Shown piece after piece: positions 21,186-33,000 of a DNA stretch of 64,000 nucleotides. How positions within the stretch are numbered: position 1 is the first letter of the stretch; every line of letters starts with the position of its first letter. A program made the position numbers and the translations under genes. The notes below the pieces were generated by a model, which was not told the origin of the DNA, did no database searches, and saw only the letters and a program-made list of their open reading frames with translations. This DNA comes from Limnomonas spitsbergensis (Eukaryota; Chlorophyta; Chlorophyceae; Chlamydomonadales), in contig JAYJMM010000100.1 in the NCBI GenBank assembly GCA_037349105.1, positions 1,644,501-1,708,500 of the forward strand, read 5' to 3'.

Positions 21186-24100
21186 TCATGCCGAGGCGAC
21201 TTCGACGGGGTACTCGAAGGTGATGTCCTTTCCGGTCAGCTTCTTGTACACGTTGGCGAAGGTCTCCAGCTTGTGCTCGTTGGAGTTGCGGTCCTTGGGG
21301 TCGAGGAAGACCTAGCATGAGGGGAAAGAGGCTAGCATGGTTCATACAAAGCTGTGTGAGGGGGTATCAGTGTGAGAGCGATGCAAATCGGGGGGGTGCA
21401 CGGTTGAGTGCACCTCCATATATCCCCACTCATCCTCATGCACCTCTGCATAAATCTCTCCATGCACGTCCACGCATGACCTTGCACCACCATGTAACCC
21501 CATGCATCTCCATGCACCATCTTGAGCCATTATGCACCTTCATGTATCCCCATTAACCATTATGTATCTTCATGCAGCCCCGTGCGTCCCCATCAGCCTC
21601 CATGTATCCCCGTGCTAGTTAATGCCCCCATGTTCCCATGCACGTACACGACCAGTGAGGCACAGCCAATGCGCCACATACCCTTACAAGGCATGCGTTC
21701 CAACCCCTGGCCTCACAAGGCATTATGTCCTGATGCCTGGCATCTCCCTACCGCCGCAACCTCAATCATAACCACCATCAACTGACTCCCCAGCTGGACC
21801 CAAGCATCGCATGGCCGCCAGCCATGCCTATACCCATGTACCGTTGCCAGGACTTTGCATTCAGCACGTCACCCTACATCTTCCGCCCCCTCTCCCCCCC
21901 CCCCAGACCCCCCCCCCCCTCTCCCCCCCCAGACCCCCCCCCCCCCAGCACGCACCTTGAGGACCTTTGAGCCGTCGACGTGGTAGCGCACACGCTTGCC
22001 GACGATCTCTGTGGGGTACACCAGGTCGTCCAGGATCGCGCCATGCACCTGGACAAAAACAATTCAAATTTCAAATTCAAATCCACACGCCTGCCGAGAC
22101 GATCTCTGTGCGGTACACCAGGTCGTCCAGGATTGCGCCATGCACCTGAAGGCATGCACGCATTCACTCATCCACAATAAATTCGAATCAACAACTCGCG
22201 TCAAGGTACTCAGTGGAGCACACGAGGTTGTCGAGGGTCACGCTGCGCACCTGAAGGCAGTCAGATGTTCCATCTCGAAATTGACACTGCGCCGTTTCTC
22301 AGCTAGAGTCCTAGGCCTGCCTTTGAGGAGTAGTGGCTGAAATGCACGGCAGGGTTAACTGCTACACTACGGAACTACGGTACAGCGAACGGTACGGGAT
22401 TTGGGCCCCTAAAGCAGTACCAGGTATCACCATGCTGCGCGGCGCCATACCAGCGTTTGTCTGTCTCCCTGCCCTGCCAGCCTACCAGCGTATCATAAGT
22501 ACATTTTGCTTCTAAAATGACTTGTTACTGCCACCATTTTGATCAGTTGAAACGAACATAATAAGCGGAAGGTGACCGACCAGCTGTAGATCTGATCAGC
22601 TGTGGATCCAATCAGTTGTATATCTATATCCAAACATATGTGCATCCAGCTAGCTGTTTGTCCAATCCACTGAGGATCCAATGAGCTGTAGATCCAACAT
22701 GCTGCAGATCCAGCCAGTCGTAGATCCAATCAGCTGTGAATCTAACCAACTGTGAATCCAATTAGCTGTGGATCTAACCAACTGTGAATCCAATAAGCTG
22801 TGGATCTAACCAGCGGTCGAATTCCACGCCAAAGCCCGGGTGCTGCTGCAGGGGCGATGTGCGGCCTAGCTATGAGCATGGCAAGCGGTTATCCAGCCAT
22901 GCTTCCGATGCCCTCCATGCGCCCATGCCTCCGATGCCCCATGCAGCTGCTTACCGCCGTCAGGGTGCACTGGTGCAGCTGTCAGGGCAATCCTAGGCCA
23001 TCACCGTGGAGCAGGACATGCGACCACGCGACCCCATGCGACCACGCTTTTAATGCCCCCCATGCGACCATGCTTCCAATGCCCCCCCATGCAGCTGCTT
23101 ACCGCCGTCAGGGTGCGGCTGCGAGGACGGTCCGTGGCCTTCCCGGTGGAGCAGGGCGGCAGGATGCGGCGGTTGGCAATCAGGACCACGTCCTTTCCGG
23201 AGAACTTCTTCTCCAGCTCGCGCACTAGCCTGAGCTGAATCTTGTGGAAGGACTTGAGCAGGCGGTAGGGCACCTATGGGGGGTGGGGAGTGGAGGGAGG
23301 AGGGTTCAGGGCTAAGGGTTAAGGCGGTAGGGCACCTATGGGGGGGTTGGGGAGTGGAGGGAGGAGGGTTCAGGGCTAAGGGTTAAGGCGGTAGGGCACC
23401 TATGGGGGGTTGGGGAGTGGAAGGAGGAGGGTTCGGGGCTAAGGGTTAAGGCGGTAGGGCACCTATGGGGGGTTGGGGAGTGGAAGGAGGAGGGTTCAGG
23501 GCTAAGGGTTTAGGTGGTAGGGCACATGTAAGGGTGTGTGCGAGGCGGAGTGTAGGGAGGAGGGTTAAGGGCTAAGGGTTTAGGCGGTAGGGCATTTGAG
23601 GGTGGAGTGTCCAGTGCACAATTTAGGGTCATGGGGTTGAGAATTTAGGAGGTAGAGTACTTGAAGTGGAGGGCGTGGAGGGAGGAGAATTGAAGGCACA
23701 GTGACAGGGTAGGGGTGCTCAGCAAGCAGTATGGCACTTATTTTCATTTAGGAGCTGCGGGCCTACATGCAGTGTATATGCGTACTGATGAGTGCATGTT
23801 TGTGCAAGTGTGCTTTAGTGGTGTATGCATTTGCATGTTTGTTCAGTGTGTGTGTTGAGGGCAGGTCGTGCAGGAACCTGATGGCGGGGTGGGGAGAGAG
23901 GGGAGGGGACATCAGTGGGCACCGCAGTGAATGCACAACCGCCCCCCTGTTAACTGCACCGCTGCCTCTCCAGCACTGCTACTACTGCGTTGCCTTCACT
24001 ACCGCAGCTCTGCATTGCTGATGCAGTCTTGCTCCCTCTCGACTACTGCTTAACTGTTCATGCTGCCCTGCTGCCCCAAATGCTCTGCTCCTTCACTACT

Positions 24101-24908
24101 GCCAGGTACTGCTGCTTCACTGCTGCTGCTGCTGCTTCACTGCTGCTGTTACTGAACTGCTTCTTTTGTTATTGCTCTCTTGCTGACTTGCAGCAGCCGC
24201 TGCTGCTGCCACTGCTTCTGTTGCTTCAGCTGCTTGGCTATATTTCATACCCTAAGGAAGCTTCCTCCATGCCTTCCCTTGTATTCCATCAGATCAGACG
24301 ACCAGGCTGCTGTTTCCTCAGCTGCTGCCAATGCAACCACTTGGACATGTCCACGACGACCAGACATAAATTCCTTTCATCGCCTGTGTTTCCTCAGCCC
24401 TGTCTACTGCAATGCTGCTGCAGCAACTGTTGCTTCTGATAAGCTTAATCATAGACCAGGGGCCCTAACTCTTACCCCCCATGCTTGCCCAGCCCTGGCT
24501 ATTGCGCTGCAGCTGCTGCATGGTCAGGTTTCAACCTCCCCCCTGTTTGCGCAGCCCATTCCAGCCCATTCCAGTCAGGTAGCAGCAGCTTACGTGCACA
24601 ATAATCGCCTTCCTGGTGGTTCCACTAATGTCGATTTCCCTCGCGGACGTGATGTACAGGTCGCGCAGATCGGCCTTGAGCTCCTGGTTGGTCGCCTCCA
24701 GGTCGAACAGGGCCTGTGGGACAAGACAGGCGAGCAACATGAGGATTCGAAAATTTTATGGCGTAACAAGGGAAGCAGTCTTCATGGAAGGGTATGCTGC
24801 TGGTGCTGTTGGTACAGGTTTGTGTACCTGGGCCACCGACTCCTCGAACTCGTCGGGCTCGATGCCCCTCTCCTTAACGATTTTCTTGCTGCGGGCTGTG
24901 AACGCCAT
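21186..24908 (-). CDS. RPS7: 40S ribosomal protein S7 (eS7)
   Basis: Structural protein of the small cytosolic ribosomal subunit. Coding exons on the - strand: 24908-24828, 24713-24594, 23273-23103, 22048-21956, 21311-21186. All are GT-AG and in phase, giving 196 aa, close to the usual 190-195. The start is [20 protein letters not shown], and the conserved order follows: [95 protein letters not shown], then VFLDPKDRN and [10 protein letters not shown] before TGA. The CILPP-like stretch [10 protein letters not shown] is slightly unusual against plant S7. A probable 5'-UTR intron lies just upstream. Introns 2 and 3 carry tandem copies of the exon 3 and exon 4 edges. The gene converges on the glucosyltransferase gene. 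Confidence 0.97.
22076..22260 (-). repeat. two decayed copies of RPS7 exon 4 5' end plus acceptor
   Basis: On the + strand, CGATCTCTGTGCGGTACACC with AGGATTGCGCCATGCACCTG (~22095-22150) and GGTTGTCGAGGGTCACGCTG with CGCACCTGAAGGCAG (~22215-22260) copy exon 4 (21956-22048) and its acceptor, with rising divergence away from the exon. Confidence 0.9.
22540..22815. repeat. degenerate ATCCAATCAGCTGT repeat
   Basis: About 13 loose units of GTAGATCCAATCAGCTGTGA in RPS7 intron 3, spacing 20-24 bp. Confidence 0.8.
22900..23100 (-). repeat. decayed copies of RPS7 exon 3 3' end plus donor
   Basis: On the + strand, CATGCAGCTGCTTACCGCCG at ~22940 repeats the same string at ~23088 (exon 3 3' end with its GTAAGC donor). 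It is followed by a degenerate copy of exon 3 codons (TCACCGTGGAGCAGGACATG versus TTCCCGGTGGAGCAGGGCGG) and small ATGCGACCACGC repeats. Confidence 0.88.
23274..23600 (-). repeat. 63-bp array built on RPS7 exon 3 acceptor, about 5 units
   Basis: Each unit contains GCGGTAGGGCACCTATGGGG, which on the - strand is CCCCATAG/GTGCCCTACCGC: the exon 3 acceptor and the codons for VPYR. It is followed by AGGGTTCAGGGCTAAGGGTT. Divergence rises away from the exon. Confidence 0.93.
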
Positions 24909-24926
24909 GTTGCAAGGGGGAGGCAC

Positions 24927-25027
24927 CTGTGAAACACGTACGGCGAAACGAAATGGAAATCGGTCCCCCGAGTTGGCGCGTGATCAGGTGCGGCCGACCT
25001 CAAATGTTAGCTTGTGGGGATGGTTAC
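24927..25027 (-). other. probable 5'-UTR intron of RPS7
   Basis: On the - strand a GTAACC donor follows TTCTGCAG at 25028, and a TTTCACAG acceptor ends at 24927, 18 nt before the ATG at 24908. The leader upstream (25028-25075) is pyrimidine-rich. Leader introns are common in ribosomal protein genes. The splice sites are inferred, not shown by transcripts. Confidence 0.55.
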
Positions 25028-25394
25028 CTGCAGAAATGAACTACAGGAAGGGAAGAGGACGAGCCGAGCGAGGGAGCCGTCAAATGGAGGCATCGAGGGT
25101 TGGGGTTTAGAATACTAGCATTTTCAAGCCAAGGTATCGCTGCAGCCCAAACGTCTCGACCTCATTGCGTTTAGCTGCTTATTTATATTCGCTCAAGTCA
25201 CAGTATATCCTTGCGTCATTTAGCCTTGCTGCACACCCGACGGCTTCATCTCTCAACCTCGCATTCCCTTTTAAAGGCTGGCATGCGTGACTGCGTAAGC
25301 CTTAAACATTCCCAGGCCTCATTTTATTGCCACAGTCATGAGAAGCTGCTTCGCTGGAAAAGAAATTTGGTTTGGACCAGCATCGGCCCTGGTC

Positions 25395-25893
25395 CAAGGT
25401 AGCACGATATGGATATGATATGATCCTCATATGATATTATGTGGTGTTTTGACCATATTAAATCTTGCAGTCAAGAACTTGCTTTTGCCACAAAAGTGCA
25501 GAAGGACACGAGGACAGATGGACAAGCCCATGCATTCAACATTTCCTCTACCCCATGCATTCGACAGGCATCACATTGACCCCGTTCACATGCTAGCCAG
25601 TATGCACAGGTGTTGCCATGGTTGCATGCTGTATGCCAGCGCTCCCACTAATCCCTAGGGTCACCATGCGCCACTGATGCATCCACATTTACATGGGAAA
25701 TGCATCACGTGGCCCACACGCTTGCACAAATTGGGCCCATTACCGCGTTGAAACTACAACGCCAGAGAGCCCTATTCCCTACCCTTTACCACCAATTCAC
25801 CAAACCCATGCCCATGCATGGAGAAGCTGTTACCATATCATGTTGCTGATATAATATGGTATGATGGCCCCAAAACCATGTTGTGCTACCTTG
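25395..25893. mobile_element. hAT-like MITE, 499 bp, with 8-bp target duplication
   Basis: Ends are CAAGGTAGCAC...GTGCTACCTTG, an 11-bp perfect inverted repeat with similarity continuing (CRAYATGG) for ~18 bp. The flanks carry the perfect direct repeat CCCTGGTC (25387-25394 and 25894-25901). An 8-bp duplication fits hAT. No transposase frame. Confidence 0.92.
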
Positions 25894-26329
25894 CCCTGGT
25901 CCAACAACACCCGTCATGAATGGCGATAGTAGATTATATAAATGTGAACGGTGTATATATATAATGAATTTTGGCCCCTAAGAAGAGCTGCCGATGTGTC
26001 ATGTGCTCTGACTTTGCCCCCCCCCCAACTTTCGAAAGCGCGACCAAGCATGGCTGGCTCCCCACTCCGATACGATGGAGCGTAATATTCGTAAATCATA
26101 GAACACAGGAATCGAATCCAAGCAAAGTTTAGCTGTATCGTCCTTAACCCTGCGAAAGGGATTGTCCTCCTTCTCTCTGATCTACTAAGCAGCTTATCAG
26201 TCTGGTCTAAGCAACTTATCAGTTTCGAACATATATATAAATAAATATATATTATGTTACTTACAGTACTCTCAGATCTGTCTCCATAGATCTAACGTTC
26301 CTTTAGTTCTTATATAAATCAATGAACTA

Positions 26330-26912
26330 CCGTAGTATCAGTCAATTTTCGTTTTATATTGTATTCGTTTTTTGTTTGGAAACCTCCTAATTAACAAAAT
26401 CACGCTTTCGTTTTAGTGGTTCGTTTTTCTGATCGGAGGCTGAAATTTTTTACCATCACTGGTTCGTTTTTGCTCCAGAACCGCTCAAACCGCTGAATGG
26501 TTGCTGGGCGCGCAGCTCTGAGAGCCGCGACCTCCTTGGCCTGCCGGATAACTTGAAGGAGTGGGACGCCCTCATAGTATCGAGCTGTAGAGGCCTGCTT
26601 TCTTCGGCGACTGGCCTTCGTTTTCTTCTGATGCGGTTGGAAGACGCGGCGGGGCCGCTCGCCTACTATCTCGACATCCGGTCTAAATCAATAATCACTG
26701 TGGCAGGAGCTGTGGCTACTGGTGCTGCTCCGGGAAGATTCGTGTTTGCGACATGAGCGGCGCTACTCTTTGTGTGGCAATTTGTTTAGGGTTTAAGGCG
26801 AAAATGTTCGTTTTATGGTTCGTTTTTGTCCCACGGTACACATTTTTATTGAAATCAACGGTTCGTTTTCTTGAAAAACGATCAATAAAACGAAATCGGA
26901 CTGATACTACGG
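26330..26912. mobile_element. TA-flanked MITE, 583 bp (copy A)
   Basis: Perfect 14-bp terminal inverted repeats CCGTAGTATCAGTC / GACTGATACTACGG with TA on both sides. Subterminal regions hold many TTCGTTTT motifs. The GC-rich centre (~26500-26735) is absent from copy B. A TA duplication suggests the Tc1/mariner superfamily. No transposase. Confidence 0.92.
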
Positions 26913-28794
26913 TAGTTACTCTTAATTACACCTCAGTACTTTTTTATCCCGGTGTACATCCTTTTGGGACCTGCATGCTTACCGCACAGCTACTAAACCC
27001 CATATTGCATGCCAGGAGGCGTCTGGTTTTCTGTGTGGAATACATGGCGATGCATCGCCCCCCCCCTCCCCCCTTTGACCCTCCTTCTCCCAACCCCTTG
27101 GGCCAAAATAATTTGAAGACCAGATACCGGTATGGAAAGCTTTTGTCAAGCTCAACAACTTTGAATAATGGGGGGCACCCGTTGGGGGTTTCCAGCTGAT
27201 TTAAACATTCGAAATTAGTGTTCAACTCAAGGGGAAGGGGGGGGAGGCAAAAAAATGGTGATTTTATACTACTGGTATGTGGTCGACTTATTTAAGTTCC
27301 TAATATCTCGCGTCATCATGCTTCTTATTTATTTATGCATTGCAGGATATTTCGTATCTCCCCCGCTGGTATGCGCACGCAACGATATGACAGTTAATTG
27401 CCACGCGGCCACAGTTTTCGGGCAAGGCTCTGAGGTGTCTTACATATTCAACCCAAAATGATGGGGCGGTCATTGCCAGTAATCTCAAAAGGATAAATTT
27501 GCTTGTCTGACTGCGACATCTGCTATATTTGTCGGACACCTTGCATTCATTTCTGCTTACCTTGTCATCAGCTAGTCGCAAAGCCCACAAATTGTTGTTC
27601 GAGCTTGACCATGGCGCTCTCCGACATGTTGTGAAGTTGTGTGGATTTTGCAGTCCAACGTTGTGGCAAATTTAAAAAGGAATCGGTAGCAAGATCCAAG
27701 TTTCCCGGTCAGGACAGTTGCACAACTGCTTTTATGTCAGCAACAAGGCAAGAAACTGCAGCCAGCGGGCAAGCAGTGAACATAACTACGAGTGCCCAGT
27801 GTGATGCAATTATTTATATTTTGGTTTTAAACCTAGGAGCCTACACGGAGCAAGCCCAAGGTCATACGACAATTCGGCGACCCTGACCAATTCTAGCCAG
27901 TCGACCATCCCCAAAGGATCCAGTACATTCCCGATCAGCCCTGGGTAGTGGTGCAAATCCACCCCACAACTCACCACCTACTCCACCCCACTCACAGGAC
28001 CAAAGGAAGATTGCTTCAAATCTAGTGCCTTTGCCAGATTGGCATGCCAGCCCAAGGGGCCGCACATGAAATCACAGCTGCATCAGCAATTGGATCAATA
28101 AAGACTCAGAAAATAACAGCGTATCAGCACACATAGCACACACAGCAAAGCTGGATCTCGATATACATCTACCCAAAAGACAAGGAAGCTCAATATCCAT
28201 ATGGCAGCCCTATCTCTCCCTACACTGGAAGGCTCTAGCCCCTTTTGATAAAGGCTACTGGGTAGGGTGGCTGCACATAAACTGCAACAAAAGACAACTC
28301 ACGCTTATTTGATTGGAAGTAAGAACAACCCCTCCCTCCCTCTCTCTTTTGGCACCCTCCACAAGCTGGATTGCCTCGCATGAAAAAAGAGCTTAACATA
28401 CGCAGAGGATGCCAGAGGATGCCGCACATAAAAATCTATCAACTTGACTAAACGTGGTGGATACGGCCCGTGAAAAATAACGTACATGCGCGCGGGGGAC
28501 GCCACACTGAAAGCAACCCGGAGGGCGTGTCATGCACACATGGAAAATCACCTAAATAATCACATAAAAGGCCAGATGACGCAATATGCTGTCCATGAAT
28601 CTCTCAAATTCAGAGACCCACACTGCACTAAAATTCAAAGCTTCCACACGCAAGGACGAGCCCCTGTCGCTCTGCTCTGTGCGTCTTTCCATACTTGCTA
28701 CAGTATCAGCCAGGATCCAGGGCCAAGGGGTCAAATCCACCGAGTCGCTCAAAGCCGGGTCACTCAAAATCTGCAGGTCACTCATAACCTAGAT

Positions 28795-29010
28795 CAGTCA
28801 TACCCAGGCAATCAAACTTGGTCACACGTCTAGGTCACTGAAATCGGACAATCAAACCTTGGTCACACATCTAGGTCACTGGAATGGGGAGATCAAACCT
28901 TGGTCACACATCTAGGTCACTGGAATCGGGCAATCAAACCTTGGTCACACATCTAGGTCACTGAAATCGGACAATCAAACCTTGGTCACACATCTAGGTC
29001 ACTGGAATCA
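28795..29010. repeat. 41-bp minisatellite, about 5 units
   Basis: Unit TCACACATCTAGGTCACTGG followed by AATCGGGCAATCAAACCTTGG. Confidence 0.92.
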
Positions 29011-29108
29011 GGGTCAAACCAAGCCCAATCACTCAAACATAGGGCCTTAAAACACTGCAACCAGACAAATGAATGATTCAAGCACCCTGGGACCTGCCTC
29101 CCAAATTT

Positions 29109-29567
29109 AGGTGTGATGCCTGGCCCAAGGGTGTGATGCCTGGCCCAAGGGTGTGATGCCTGGCCCAAGGGTGTGATGTCTGGCCCAAGGGTGTGATGTC
29201 TGGCCCAAGGGTGTGATGTCTGGCCCAAGGGTGTGATGTCTGGCCCAAGGGTGTGATGTCTGGCCCAAGGGTGTGATGTCTGGCCCAAGGGTGTGATGCC
29301 TGGCCCAAGGGTGTGATGCCTGGCCCAAGGGTGTGATGCCTGGCCCAAGGGTGTGATGTCTGGCCCAAGGGTGTGATGCCTGGCCCAAGGGTGTGACGTC
29401 TGGCCCAAGGGTGTGATGTCTGGCCCAAGGGTGTGATGTCTGGCCCAAGGGTGTGATGTCTGGCCCAAGGGTGTGATGTCTGGCCCAAGGGTGTGATGTC
29501 TGGCCCAAGGGTGTGATGTCTGGCCCAAGGGTGTAATGTCTGGCCCAAGGGTGTGATGTCTGGCCCG
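29109..29567. repeat. 20-bp minisatellite, about 23 units
   Basis: Unit GTGTGATGTCTGGCCCAAGG, nearly perfect, with T/C variants (ATGTC versus ATGCC) arranged in blocks. The minus-strand frames (GQTSHPWARHHTLGPDIT) are artefacts. Confidence 0.97.
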
Positions 29568-29704
29568 GGGACTTACTTCCTGAACGACTGTGTAAAGTCC
29601 GGTCAGACCAACAGTCATGCGCCATTGCGCCCCAACTAAGGTGGTCTTGGTTCGCCCCGTCCTTGGTCTCATTCTAAAGCGGGAAAGGGTGACGTATTTC
29701 TTCC

Positions 29705-29870
29705 ATTGCCTCCTGATACAACTCTATCTACACCATCACCTCCTGATGAAACTTGATCCCCACCATCGCCTCCTGATAAACTCTATCCCCGCCATCGTCT
29801 GCTGATAAACTCGATGTCCGCCATCGTCTGCTGATAAACACCATCCTGCCATCATCGCCTGCTGAAGGGA
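29705..29870. repeat. degenerate CATCGCCTCCTGATAAAC repeat
   Basis: About six loose units of 25-30 bp just beyond the channel 3' end. Confidence 0.75.
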
Positions 29871-30017
29871 TGATTCAAGTAAATTGCGGCCAACGCTGTC
29901 CGCTGACGTAACTCAATGACAGTCACTTTCCAGATCTGTCACCTGCCAGATCTCCATACAGATCTGCCTGCCAGATGTACCTGGCAACCACTACAATCCA
30001 TGCTTCGTTGATTGATC

Positions 30018-33000
30018 TCATTCATCCCTAGCTGTCCGCTCCGTAACTTCGCTTCGGGGCTGATCGGGGCGTCCAGAGGTCGACGTCAAGTTGGTAAGGA
30101 ACTGCAATTGCCAGGGAGGGGGGACGTGTGTGTAGTGTGTGGGGTGTGTGGGGGGTGCAGAGAGTGCATGCGGGAGGGATGGGTGGGAAAGCGACCCCAT
30201 GCGTGAGTCTAGTTGGTCAGGAAGTGCATTTAAGGGAGAGGGTGGGTGGGGGGAAAATGTAGGGGGAGGTGCGGGAATTGCCGGAGGGGAGTGAGGGGTG
30301 GGGGAGGAGGGAGGGGAGGGAGGCGTATACGCATGGGAGGGCAACAGCAGGACCAGGCAAGGGAAGCACGGACAGAACAGGTGTGAGATTTTGTTGATTG
30401 CGTTTGCATTTCAGGTAGGTTTGGCAACATGTTCCCGGGGGGAGGGCAGAAGCATGCGAGACGAGGGGGCACTGAGTGCGCATCAATACCGGTAGACCAC
30501 TGATAGCACCATTCACTGTGGCCTCCCACCGCACTCCACTCACTCATCCAACTGCAACTGTATTTGACCAATTTCCAACACCCTGTACAGCCTACTACCG
30601 CTAACAGCTACCAACAGCCGCCTTCGACCTGACTCCGTCATGAACAACTGCATTTGACCTCTGTCCACCACCCTGTACCGCCTACAACCGCTAACAACTG
30701 CCATCAGCCACCTTCAACCTGGCGCCGTCATGAACAACCCAATCACGCACCTGTGACGAAAGTGCAAGTGCGCAGCAGCAGCCCACCCTCAACCGCCTTC
30801 AACCAACCTCACAACTGGGATTTGCAACCTCCAAAAAATAATTCCCATAACCACATACTACCGCCAACCGCGATATCGCACCTGGGACAGGGGCGAGTGA
30901 GGACGCGAGGTGTCCGGTGCAGCAGACCACGGCGGCACGCTGGCTGCCTGCTGCTGCTGCTGCTGTAACGGCTGCTGCGCACGCCTTGGCATCGTCAGCG
31001 TCATTGGCATTGCCATGAATGCCTCGATCTGATCGTCCAGCAGCTCCTCGTCGGCTTCGATGGCCAACGACGTCCTGAGCGGTGCGGCGGCGCTCTGCGC
31101 ACGGCGGCTCGCTGTCGCCGCCGGCGGCAGCTGGGAGGCGGTAGCTGCAGAACTACCGCTGCCGTCTTTCCCGCGATGCTCGGCGGACAGGGACGCAGCT
31201 GAGGGCGACGCGATGATGCGAAACGAAGAGGCTCGGCCGCTGATCTGCGCTCCTCGTTCCCCTCCTCCCCCGCCTCCCTTTCCGCTGCTGTTGTCGGTGT
31301 CACGCTCAGGTGTGAACGGGACAACCTCATTCGGGCCACCACCAGGCACTGCCACCGCCGCTCCGGCTACTGCGGCGGCGGCGGCGGCTTCAGGTGGTGG
31401 CAGCGAGGGCCACTGCGCCTTCTGGGCTGCGACCGCGGCAGACATCTGCGCCGCCTGCTGCGGCTGAAGCGAGGATGACGTGCCGCGGGACGGAGGCGGC
31501 GCAGGTTTCCCACGGACCAGCTCCTCACCGTCGTCGTCCTCGCCGCCGTCGATGTCGTCGAGCATACCCTCGTCGATCGCCGTCAGCGTGAGGGCTTCGC
31601 CCCGGGCTCCGCCGCGGACACTGGTGTCACCACCACTGCTCATTCTGATTGGCTCCGGCGGGCCGCCGCGGCGCCTGCTCCCTTGATCGGCGTCCAACCT
31701 TGACGCCGCCGTCGACTGGAGCACCGGCGCGGGGACGGGGAGGGCGGCGCTCCGGTCCGGACGCATGCTGGAGCTGTGGCGCATGCTGACCACTGAGCCC
31801 AGGCGCCTGGTTCCGCTCACACTGCCAACACTTTCAAACCTACACATCAACAGGAGGAACGGTTGAGAGTTGAGACTCTTGAGTGTTTATGGTGAAGGGT
31901 TTAGGGTTTAAGGTGAAGGGTTTAGGGTTTAAGGTGAAGGGTTTAGGTTAAAGTGTCAAGGGTGACAAATATCCACTCCTTTGCACCGTACCCGCCTGCA
32001 GCTGTTCAGGGGGGTTCAGGATTGCATGCTTACAAAGCTCTGCACCAAACCAACCAACGGCTGGATCCAACGGCTGGATCCAACGGTGGATCCATTGACA
32101 TTCCTCTTCTTGCTCAGTCTTGGGACTCTTGCTCAGTCCCACCAGCTTCAGTCTCACCAGCTTAAGGAGTTTAATTATTGCAGATATATAAAGCACCGAA
32201 CTCACCTGCGGCTGCTGGATCCATTGGCACTGCCGTTCTTGCTTCTGCTGCTCAGTCCCACCAGCTTCAGTCTCACCAGCTGAAGGAGTCAAATATTGGA
32301 GATGAATAAAGCACCGAACTCACCTGCGGCTGTTGAATCTGTTGTTGCTGCTGTTCCTGCTGCTCAGCCCCCCCCCCCCATTATTCCGCCAGGATCTAAG
32401 AATAGCTGACCTCTGCTCCTTTGCACCCGGTCAAGGGGGTCAAGATTTCAGATTGACAAGGCACCAAACCCACGTGTCTGTCAATCCTATTCTCATTCCC
32501 GTTCATGTTCCCATTCCCGTCCTTTCTCAGTCCCCACCCTGGCTATTCGTTCAGTTTTCAAGTGCAGCAAAGCTGTGCTCCTTTGCATCGGACCCACCTG
32601 CGGCTGTGGGATCTGTTGAGGCTGCTGTTCCTGCTCATGCTGCTGACTCCAGCCAGCACCCTCATGCCGCTGTTGGAGCCCCGCAACTGCATGGCCTGCA
32701 ATCACACAAAAGAGGTTTCACTCCCATAACATCACACATCACACATCATCCAGCACTCACACATATTACTTGCACATCACAACACACATCACACTCGTCA
32801 CTCATTCAGCCCATGACAAGTCACTTTTGTCACTCATTCAGCAACACCCTCATCCTACACGTCACGCATCCATTATCACATGTCACATACACCCTCACAC
32901 ATCCTCATATATCAGCCGCACAAGTCCCCACACCGGCGCCCGCCTCCAGACACACACTTCACATATCACTCTATTCCACCGCCCCACTCTTCCTGGCCAC

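Larger units (their letters stand above)
25110..30017. other. intergenic region between RPS7 5' end and channel 3' end
   Basis: About 4.9 kb with two complete MITEs (25395-25893 and 26330-26912) and two tandem arrays (28795-29010 and 29109-29567). No open frame here shows recognisable motifs. It should hold the RPS7 promoter next to 25.1 kb and the channel 3' UTR next to 30.0 kb. Confidence 0.5.

Noticed and set aside
28986..29672. minus-strand 156-228 residue frames rich in HTLGPDITPLGQ
   Set aside because: Translations of the 20-bp minisatellite.
30858..31850. stop at 30858 as the channel C-terminus
   Set aside because: A donor CAG/GTGCGA at 30882 and an in-phase last exon at 30101-30018 with its own acceptor echo fit better. 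The read-through stop remains possible.
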